The position numbers were made by a program, and so were the translations under genes. Below, in pieces: positions 1 through 5,762 of a stretch of 9,079 nucleotides of DNA. Position 1 is the stretch's first letter, and each line of letters opens with the position of its first letter. This stretch comes from DATFQE01 sp035264445 (GTDB lineage Bacteria > Actinomycetota > Thermoleophilia > Gaiellales > Gaiellaceae). The notes beneath the pieces were generated by a model. That model was not told where the DNA came from. It worked only from the letters and a program-made list of their open reading frames with translations, and did no database searches. The DNA lies in contig DATFQE010000104.1 in assembly GCA_035264445.1 (NCBI GenBank), positions 1 to 9,079 on the forward strand, given 5' to 3'.

Positions 1-1
1 C

Positions 2-304
2 TTCATGCGCGTCGGCCTCGGGTGCGAGAACTGCGGCGTGACCTACCTGCGGATCGCACCGAACTTCCGGATCCCCTTCGGGCACCGGCACAAGGTGCAG
101 GAGGAGGTCTACATGCTCGTCTCGGGCAGTGCGCGCATCAAACTCGATGACGAGGTCTACGACCTCGAGCCGTGGACGGCGGTGCGCATGTCGAAGGACA
201 CGACCCGCGGTCTGGAGGCCGGGCCCGAAGGAGCCGAGTTCGTGCTCGTCGGCGCGCCGAATACCGGCCCCGGCGACGCGATCACCGAGGCGGATTGGTG
301 GTAG
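2..304 (+). CDS. Cupin-domain protein, 5'-truncated by the window edge
   Basis: This is a small single-domain cupin (beta-barrel, probable metal-binding) whose ligand and reaction are unknown. Counting from the Met at position 5, the first cupin motif is complete: G26, H27-x-H29, four residues, E34, six residues, G41. The second motif (P-x-G-x2-H) is degenerate and has no histidine, so any metal would be held mainly by H27, H29 and E34. The frame stays open to the window edge (a Phe codon precedes the Met), and the family as I know it usually has a further strand before the Cys-Glu-Asn-Cys stretch. I therefore think the true start is upstream and the ATG at 5 is internal. The protein ends in Trp-Trp at a TAG stop. 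The ureohydrolase frame follows four bases later, suggesting one mRNA and a shared role, perhaps sensing or modifying the same small molecule; this is inference. Confidence 0.82.
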   Translation, partial: FMRVGLGCENCGVTYLRIAPNFRIPFGHRHKVQEEVYMLVSGSARIKLDDEVYDLEPWTAVRMSKDTTRGLEAGPEGAEFVLVGAPNTGPGDAITEADWW

Positions 305-308
305 GCAC

Positions 309-1283
309 CTGATCGACCCGCTCGAGCGCTGGCGGGAGCACGGCGAGAAGCCCGACTACGCGGGACTGCTCACCTTCGGCGGGGCGCCCTACACCCAGGA
401 TCCAACCGAGCTGGCCGGCGTCGACGTGGCGATCCTCGGCGCGCCAATCGACGACCTGGTCTCGGACCGGCCGGGAGCGCGGTTCGGGCCGCGGGCGATC
501 AGAGCCGCGAGCTGCCCGCCCGGGCCGCACCTGGAGGCCGGGATCGATGCGTTCGCCGAGCTCCGGATCGTCGACTTCGGGGACGCGGCGGTGCTGCCCG
601 CAGATCCCGCTCGCTCGCACGCGGCGATCGAAGCGCTCGTCGCGGAGGTGCTCGCGGCGGGCGTGCTGCCGGTCGTGCTCGGCGGCGACCACTCGATCGC
701 CGAGCCGGACATCCGTGCCTGCGCCGCGAAGCACGGCCCGCTCGGGCTCGTCCACTTCGACACGCACACCGACACGGGAAGCGAGGTGTTCGGCGTCGAG
801 ATCTCGCACGGGACGCCGATGTACCGCCTCGTCGAGGCGGGGCTCGTCGACCCCGAGCGCTACGTCCAGATCGGGCTGCGCGGCTACTGGCCCGGACCTG
901 CGGAGTTCGAGTGGCAGGCCGCGCACGGGATCACAGCGCTGTTCATGCACGACGTCCGCGACCTCGGTATCCGCGAGGTCGTGCGCCGCGCGCTGGTGGT
1001 CGCGGGCGCCGGCCCCGTCTATCTCACGGTCGACGTGGACGTGCTCGATCCCGGCTTCGCGCCCGGGACCGGGACGCCCGAGCCCGGCGGGATGACGCCC
1101 GTCGACCTGCTCTGGGCGGTGCGCACGGTCGCCGAGCAGACGGAGCTCGTCGGCGCCGAGGTCGTCGAGGTCTGCCCACAACAGATCGGCTCGCTCGACC
1201 CGACGGCTCTCGTCGCGGAGCGCATCGTCCGCGAGGTGTTGACCGGGATCGCGCTCAGGCGCCGCGGCGCAGCAGCCCGCTGA
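309..1283 (+). CDS. Agmatinase/arginase-family ureohydrolase (guanidino-compound hydrolase)
   Basis: Members of this family hydrolyse a guanidino group to urea plus an amine, using a binuclear manganese centre in the cytoplasm. Numbered from a CTG start at 309 (324 residues), the ligand motifs are GGDHS (H128), D151-T-H153-T-D155 and D242-V-D244 followed by LDP; all six ligands are present. The downstream loop PGTGTPEPGG is typical of the agmatinase/guanidinobutyrase branch. Exact substrate (agmatine, guanidinobutyrate, guanidinopropionate or other) cannot be read from this. The usual C-terminal SPPYD-like segment is replaced by CPQQIGSLDP (about 289-298), a possible sign of altered specificity. 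Start choice: the conserved N-terminus (IDPLERWREHGEKPDY) begins just after 309. No ATG, GTG or TTG is in frame there, and the in-frame ATGs at 129 and 147 would add an unlike extension inside the cupin gene. GGTGG at 297-301 could serve as ribosome-binding site. Its 3' end overlaps the opposing gene by 29 bp. Confidence 0.88.
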   Translation: MIDPLERWREHGEKPDYAGLLTFGGAPYTQDPTELAGVDVAILGAPIDDLVSDRPGARFGPRAIRAASCPPGPHLEAGIDAFAELRIVDFGDAAVLPADPARSHAAIEALVAEVLAAGVLPVVLGGDHSIAEPDIRACAAKHGPLGLVHFDTHTDTGSEVFGVEISHGTPMYRLVEAGLVDPERYVQIGLRGYWPGPAEFEWQAAHGITALFMHDVRDLGIREVVRRALVVAGAGPVYLTVDVDVLDPGFAPGTGTPEPGGMTPVDLLWAVRTVAEQTELVGAEVVEVCPQQIGSLDPTALVAERIVREVLTGIALRRRGAAAR

Positions 1284-2118
1284 CCTTCTCGATCCCGCGC
1301 TCGGTCCAGGTCTCGCGCTCGCGGTCGAAATGGCCCTGCACGGCGCGCGCGTACGGCGCCGACACGCGCTGCGCGTACGCGGCGAACCCCTCGTCGCCGA
1401 TCGGCGTCCAGTCCTCACGGTACGGGACGAGCAGATGGTCGCGCGAGACCTTCCCGGCCGAGAGCAGGAACGCGAGCCCGATGCCCTGCGAGACCTCGAG
1501 CAGCGAGCGGCCCTCGAGGCTCGCCTCCACCCGCAATCCGCTGTAGAGCTTCGCGAGCTCGTCCGGGCTCGGGATGTCGCCCGCGTGGTCGCGCAGCTCG
1601 TTCACCGACTTCCGCAGCTCCTCGAGCTCGACCGGAGGGATATCGATCAGACGCGCAGCCGTTCCCGAGCTGCCCTCGAGCGCGCCGAGCAGGTCGTCGA
1701 GGGAGCCGAACTGCGCTTGCTCGCCGACGACGCCGGCGGCCTTCAGCTCGTTCGTCAGGGACTCCAGATACACGCGCGAGCCGTGCGCCACGTCGCTCGC
1801 GGCGGCCAGCAGCCACAGCGGCGAGAACCCGAACGCGGCGATCGAGCCGAGCTCGACGACGTTGCCCGCGCCCTTCCGGATCGCCAGCTGCTTCGCGGCG
1901 GGCGCCTGCGGTTCGTCGGGGGACGAGGCCGGCTCGACGCCGCCCACGAGCTCGATTGAGATCCGGAGGAGGTTCTTCGCGCTCGCCTCGTAGAGCCGCG
2001 AGCGGCGGACGAACCGCGGCAAGAGCACCTGCGCCGACTCGTGGACCAGGCCGGCGACTCCCCCGACGAGCGAGCGGATCAGACGCTCGGGGAGCGAGAC
2101 CACGAAGCTCGCGCGCAC
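1255..2118 (-). CDS. Conserved-looking hypothetical protein of 287 residues, function unknown
   Basis: I cannot assign a function. The protein starts at GTG 2118 and ends at TGA 1257-1255. The N-terminal third (about 8-60) is amphipathic, with basic patches (FVRRSRLYEASAKNL). After a Pro/Ala-rich linker (about 61-77) comes a hydrophobic stretch (about 86-108: VVELGSIAAFGFSPLWLLAA) that could be membrane-associated, then acidic helical segments (about 113-210), including an ELEELRKSVNELRDHAG helix at 164-180. The C-terminal part is mixed and ends in an Arg-rich tail. I see no catalytic motif, signal peptide or clear transmembrane pair. I vaguely recall similar uncharacterised proteins in other bacteria that share the VELxGxAxxxxSPLWLLAxxSDVAxGSxxYLxxL block, but this needs a search. 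It diverges from lysA across 23 bp. Start choice: no other in-frame start lies between the AGGAGG and 2118; the next in-frame GTG is at 2103. Confidence 0.75.
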   Translation of the reverse strand: MRASFVVSLPERLIRSLVGGVAGLVHESAQVLLPRFVRRSRLYEASAKNLLRISIELVGGVEPASSPDEPQAPAAKQLAIRKGAGNVVELGSIAAFGFSPLWLLAAASDVAHGSRVYLESLTNELKAAGVVGEQAQFGSLDDLLGALEGSSGTAARLIDIPPVELEELRKSVNELRDHAGDIPSPDELAKLYSGLRVEASLEGRSLLEVSQGIGLAFLLSAGKVSRDHLLVPYREDWTPIGDEGFAAYAQRVSAPYARAVQGHFDRERETWTERGIEKVSGLLRRGA

Positions 2119-2124
2119 GCCCGC

Positions 2125-2134
2125 ACCGTACCCT
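2125..2134. promoter_or_regulatory. Putative symmetric bidirectional promoter (two overlapping -10 elements)
   Basis: On the plus strand TACCCT (2129-2134) lies 7 nt before the lysA ATG at 2142. On the minus strand TACGGT (2130 down to 2125) lies 6 nt before the GTG at 2118. Both fit the TAnnnT -10 consensus, and they overlap by TA inside the palindrome GTAC (2128-2131). A start site 7-8 nt downstream of each would fall on each start codon, giving leaderless mRNAs, which are common in actinobacteria. I see no good TTGACA-like -35 on either side. Symmetric -10 elements driving divergent transcription are a described phenomenon; applying it here is inference from spacing alone. Confidence 0.42.
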
Positions 2135-2137
2135 CCT
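2132..2137 (-). promoter_or_regulatory. AGGAGG Shine-Dalgarno-like motif with poor spacing
   Basis: The minus strand reads AGGAGG here. It is 13 nt from the GTG at 2118, longer than the usual 5-9. It is only 5 nt from an out-of-frame GTG at 2126, which opens a 15-codon frame ending at 2079. If the mRNA is leaderless from 2118 this motif is not transcribed for that gene and may be a chance match. It is the alternative to the leaderless model. Confidence 0.25.
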
Positions 2138-2141
2138 GTCG

Positions 2142-3404
2142 ATGCTGGAGCTCTTTCCCGAAACCGCGACGGTCGAGGACGGCGAGCTCGCCGTCGGCGG
2201 CGTGCGCTGCTCGGCCCTGGCCGACGATCACGGGACGCCGCTCTTCGTCTACTGCGAGGCGACCCTGCGGGAGCAGGCCCGCGCCTACCGGCGAGCGGCG
2301 CCCGGCGCGCTGGTCGCCTACGGGTCGAAGGCGTTCCCGAACCTCGCGCTCCTGCGGCTCTTCGCGGAGGAGGGGCTCGGCGCCGACGCGTCGACGCTCG
2401 GCGAGCTCGTGCTCGCGCGGCGGGCCGGCATTCCCGGCGAGCGCCTGATCGTCCACGGCAACAACAAGGACGACGACGAGCTGCGGGCGGCCGCCGAGGA
2501 ACGGGCTGGGCTCGTCGTGCTCGACGCCCTCGACGAGATCGAACGCGCCGCCCGCGCCGGGATCCGCCGCGTGCTCGTGCGCGTGACGTCGGGGATCGAG
2601 GCGGATACGCACGAGGCGATCCGAACCGGCCATCACGGCTCCAAGTTCGGCCTGCCACCCGCCGCCGCCCGCGAGGCCGTCCGGCGGGCGCGCGAGGCGG
2701 GCCTCGACGTCGCCGGGCTGCACGTCCACGTCGGCTCGCAACTGCTCGACGCCACAGCAGCCGGCATGACCGTCGACTGGCTCGCCGCCTTTGCGGCCTC
2801 GTGCCGGGCCGAGCTCGACTGGACGCCGGCCGTCGTCGATGTCGGGGGCGGCCTCGGTGTGCGCCACGTAGCCGACGAAGACGCGCCCAGCGTCGAAGAG
2901 TTCGTCGGCGAGCTGCTCGGGAGGCTGCGCCGCGGCTTCGCGCTCCACGGTCTCCCGGAACCTGACGTCGTGCTCGAGCCGGGTCGCTCGCTCGTAGGCC
3001 GGGCGGGCGTGGCGCTCTACCGGGTCGGCTCCGTCAAGGCGGCGAGCGAGACGGCGCACGTGGTGGCCGTGGACGGCGGGATGTCGGACAACCCGCGGCC
3101 GATGCTCTACGGCGCCCGTTACACGGCCGTGCTGGCGAACCGGCCCGAGGAACCGCCGGCGCGCGCCTACTCGGTCACGGGGAAGCACTGCGAGGAGGAA
3201 GTGCTGGTCGGCCGGGTGGAGCTGCCCGAGCCCCGGCGCGGCGACCTGCTCGCCGTCCCGGCGAGCGGCGCCTACACGCTTGCGATGAGCTCGAACTACA
3301 ACGTCGTACCCCGCCCGGCCGCCGTCCTCGTCGCGGACGGGCACGCGCGCGTGATTCGGCGCCGCGAGACGCTGGACGACGTGCTCGCGCTCGAGACGGG
3401 CTAG
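2142..3404 (+). CDS. lysA: Diaminopimelate decarboxylase (LysA), PLP-dependent fold type III
   Basis: LysA decarboxylates meso-diaminopimelate to L-lysine, the last step of bacterial lysine synthesis, in the cytoplasm. The 420-residue protein has the normal family length: an alanine-racemase-like TIM barrel (about 35-285) and a C-terminal beta domain. Visible motifs are YGSKAFPN with the PLP lysine K63, HGNNK (105-109), HVHVGSQ (194-200), the phosphate-binding DVGGGLG (233-239), EPGRS (279-283), DGGMSDNPRP (311-320), the active-site cysteine C350 in GKHCE, and Y378 in SGAYTLAMSSNYN. The usual C-E-S-x-D substrate loop reads C-E-E-E-V, apparently one residue shorter and lacking the Ser and Asp, so specificity may be shifted; a related amino-acid decarboxylase is the alternative. 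ATG 2142 gives the expected N-terminus (LFPET) but has no plus-strand Shine-Dalgarno, consistent with leaderless translation. Its TAG stop shares CTAG with the opposing fbiC stop. Confidence 0.88.
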   Translation: MLELFPETATVEDGELAVGGVRCSALADDHGTPLFVYCEATLREQARAYRRAAPGALVAYGSKAFPNLALLRLFAEEGLGADASTLGELVLARRAGIPGERLIVHGNNKDDDELRAAAEERAGLVVLDALDEIERAARAGIRRVLVRVTSGIEADTHEAIRTGHHGSKFGLPPAAAREAVRRAREAGLDVAGLHVHVGSQLLDATAAGMTVDWLAAFAASCRAELDWTPAVVDVGGGLGVRHVADEDAPSVEEFVGELLGRLRRGFALHGLPEPDVVLEPGRSLVGRAGVALYRVGSVKAASETAHVVAVDGGMSDNPRPMLYGARYTAVLANRPEEPPARAYSVTGKHCEEEVLVGRVELPEPRRGDLLAVPASGAYTLAMSSNYNVVPRPAAVLVADGHARVIRRRETLDDVLALETG

Positions 3405-5752
3405 CGGGCGGCCGGGCGCAATCCGGGCCGCACGAGCTGCGACGGCCGCTCGAGCCGGGCGTCGTTGACGCTCGGATTGTGCGGCTCGGCGAGCGGCGGC
3501 GCGCCGAACGAACGGGCCGTCTGCTCCGCCGGTGGCTCGCCGTACAGGGTCGTGCGCTGGCGCGGAGTGCGGCCGAGCGCGCGAATCGCCGCCTCGAGCA
3601 CCTCGGGCGGCGCCTCCTGGCCGTGGCTCGCCCCGGCCGCGCGCGAGATCGACTCGTTCATCAGCGTCCCGCCGACGTCGTTCGCGCCCGCCTGCAGCAC
3701 CGCCTTCGCACCGTCGAGCCCGAGCTTGACCCACGAGGCTTGCACGTTCGTGATCCACGGGTGCAGCGCCAGCCTGCCGACGGCGTGGACGAGCAGCGCC
3801 TCGCGAAAGGTCGGGCCCGGCCGCGCGCGGCCGCGGAGGTAGATCGGCGCCTCCATGTGCACGAACGGCAGCGGCACGAACTCGGTGAAGCCGCCGCTTC
3901 GCCGCTGCTGCTCGCGGAGCGCGATCAGGTGCCGGGCCCACGAGCGCGGCCCGTCGACGTGGCCGAACATGATCGTCGTCGTCGAGCGCAGGCCCAGGCG
4001 GTGTGCGGTGTCGTGGACGGAGAGCCACTGCTCGGTCGTGACCTTGTCGGGACAGATGACCGCACGTACCTCGTCGTCGAGAATCTCCGCCGCGGTGCCG
4101 GGCAGTGACGCCAGGCCGGCCTCGCGCAGGCGCGCGAGGTACGTGTCCAGCTCGAGCCCGAGCGTCGCCGCGCCCTGCCAGACCTCGAGCGCCGAGAAGG
4201 CGTGCACGTGGATGTCCGGCACCGCCGCCTTCACGGCCTCGCAGATCTCGACGTACGTCTCGCCGGTGAACGCCGGGTGAATCCCGCCCTGGAGGCAGAT
4301 CTCGACGCCTCCACGCTCCCACGCCTCCTCGGCGCGGCGGGTGATCTCCTCGACCGGCACCAGATACGGCTTGCCGCGCAGGTCCTCTGCGAGCTTGCCT
4401 TTCGAGAACGCGCAGAAGCCGCAGCGGAAGTAGCAGACGTTGGTGTAGTTCACGTTGCGGGTCACGACGTAGGTGACCTCGTCTCCGCAGACCTCACGCC
4501 GGAGCCGGTCGGCGGCCGCGAACACGCGGTGGGCCTCCTCCCCGCGCGCCGAGAAGAGCCGGACGATCTCGTCCTCGCCGAGGTCGTCGCACGTGTCGAT
4601 CGGGAGCGCGTGCCGCGGGACGAACGGGATCGCGGCCGTGGCACCCGCGGCCCAGCGGTCCTCTCGGGCGAGCGCGTCGCCGTCGGCCCGATGCAGGGCG
4701 GTCGGGAGCACCGTCGGATCGATCCATTCCCTGCCCAGGTACTCGGGGTAGACGGCGAGCCTCGGAGCGAGCTCGAGCCCGGCCGCGCGGGTTGCGGCAC
4801 CCAGCAGCTCGATCTCGGGCCACGGCGCCTCGGGGTTGACGTGGTCGATCGTGACCGGCGAGAGCCCTCCCCAGTCGTCGATGCCGGCCTCCAGCAGCCG
4901 CGGGAACTCGTCGTAGCTCAGATTCGGGGGCGCCTGCACGTGCACCTCGGGCGGCAGCACGAGACGCGCGGCCGCGGCCGACCAGAGCAGGTCATCGAGC
5001 GACGGCTCGGGCGCGCCGGCCATCCGCGTTCCCGGCTTCGCCCTGAAGTTCTGGACGATCACCTCCTGGACGTGTCCATGGCGCTCGTGCAGGTCGCGGA
5101 TCGCGAGCAGCGCCTCGATCCGCTCCGCGCGGGTCTCGCCGATCCCGATCAGGATCCCGGTCGTGAAGGGCACGCGGGCGCGGCCGGCCGCGTCGATCGT
5201 CGCGAGACGCGCCGAGGGGAGCTTGTCCGGCGAGCCGAAGTGCGGGCCGCCTCGCCGCGAGAGCCGTTCCGACGCGGTCTCGAGCATGATCCCCTGCGAG
5301 ACGCTGACCTTCCGCAGGGCGGCGAGGTCCTCGTCTCCCATCACGCCCGGGTTGAGATGCGGGAGCAGGCCGGTCTCCTCGAGCACGAGCCTCGCGCACC
5401 GGGCCAGGTACTCCAGCGTCGTCGAGCAGCCGAGCGCGGCGAGCTCGTCCCGCGCGACGCGGTAGCGGAGCTCCGGCTTGTCGCCGAGCGTGAAGAGCGC
5501 CTCGTGACAGCCCGCCGCCGCGCCCGCGCGTGCGATCGCGAGGACCTCGTCCTCCGTGAAGTAGGCGCGCTGGCCGCGCCGCGGAGGTCGCGCAAAGGTG
5601 CAGTAGTGGCAGACGTCCCGGCAGAGCTTCGTCAGCGGGATGAAGACCTTCGGCGAGTAGGTGACGACGCGCGTCGTCCGCAGCGCGCGCGCCGCGGCGC
5701 AGACCTCGTCCACCGGGGTGTCTACGAGGGCGAGGGCGTCCTCCCTGTTCAT
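3401..5752 (-). CDS. fbiC: FbiC: fused CofG-CofH 7,8-didemethyl-8-hydroxy-5-deazariboflavin (FO) synthase
   Basis: FbiC makes FO, the deazaflavin core of coenzyme F420, from tyrosine and 5-amino-6-ribitylaminouracil, using two radical-SAM halves. The 783-residue protein contains both. The N-terminal CofG-like half (about 28-345) has the [4Fe-4S] motif C44-x3-C48-x2-C51 (CRDVCHYC), then FTLGDKPE, LPHLNPGVM, FTTGILIGIGE, VQNFRAKPGT and the DDWGGLSP segment. The C-terminal CofH-like half (about 425-735) has C440-x3-C444-x2-C447 (CYFRCGFC), CLQGGIHP, HVHAFS, PGTAAEILDD, GFTEFVPLPFVH and GANDVGGTLMNESISR. It is shorter than mycobacterial FbiC (about 856 residues), losing N-terminal extension and inter-domain linker, while a divergent tail of about 45 residues follows the last conserved block. 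ATG 5752 is chosen by length and by the 10-bp gap after the sulfatase stop; a weak GAAGTAGG overlaps that stop. It is the last gene of the minus-strand run. Confidence 0.96.
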   Translation of the reverse strand: MNREDALALVDTPVDEVCAAARALRTTRVVTYSPKVFIPLTKLCRDVCHYCTFARPPRRGQRAYFTEDEVLAIARAGAAAGCHEALFTLGDKPELRYRVARDELAALGCSTTLEYLARCARLVLEETGLLPHLNPGVMGDEDLAALRKVSVSQGIMLETASERLSRRGGPHFGSPDKLPSARLATIDAAGRARVPFTTGILIGIGETRAERIEALLAIRDLHERHGHVQEVIVQNFRAKPGTRMAGAPEPSLDDLLWSAAAARLVLPPEVHVQAPPNLSYDEFPRLLEAGIDDWGGLSPVTIDHVNPEAPWPEIELLGAATRAAGLELAPRLAVYPEYLGREWIDPTVLPTALHRADGDALAREDRWAAGATAAIPFVPRHALPIDTCDDLGEDEIVRLFSARGEEAHRVFAAADRLRREVCGDEVTYVVTRNVNYTNVCYFRCGFCAFSKGKLAEDLRGKPYLVPVEEITRRAEEAWERGGVEICLQGGIHPAFTGETYVEICEAVKAAVPDIHVHAFSALEVWQGAATLGLELDTYLARLREAGLASLPGTAAEILDDEVRAVICPDKVTTEQWLSVHDTAHRLGLRSTTTIMFGHVDGPRSWARHLIALREQQRRSGGFTEFVPLPFVHMEAPIYLRGRARPGPTFREALLVHAVGRLALHPWITNVQASWVKLGLDGAKAVLQAGANDVGGTLMNESISRAAGASHGQEAPPEVLEAAIRALGRTPRQRTTLYGEPPAEQTARSFGAPPLAEPHNPSVNDARLERPSQLVRPGLRPAAR
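3408..3431 (+). terminator. Possible hairpin just past lysA, no U tract
   Basis: Bases 3408-3413 (GCGGCC) can pair with 3426-3431 (GGCCGC). Two more G-C pairs (3414-3415 with 3423-3424) are possible around one bulged G, leaving a 7-nt loop. It begins 4 bases after the lysA stop, inside the 3' coding end of fbiC on the other strand. There is no T run, so it would be a weak or non-canonical terminator at best. In DNA this GC-rich such stems also arise by chance. Confidence 0.2.
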
Positions 5753-5762
5753 GAGCCGGAGC

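Noticed and set aside
129..308. Upstream extension of the ureohydrolase from the ATG at 129
   Set aside because: The added residues are Arg/Ser-rich, unlike the family, and lie inside the cupin gene in another frame.
1956..2141. Upstream extension of lysA from the ATG at 1956
   Set aside because: The added stretch is Arg/Ala-rich and antisense to the unknown gene. LysA homologues begin near the Met at 2142.
2079..4322. A 747-residue minus-strand open frame opposite lysA and inside fbiC
   Set aside because: Arg/Pro/Ala-rich composition with no motifs, fully overlapping the well-supported lysA and fbiC genes. It is open only because of high GC.
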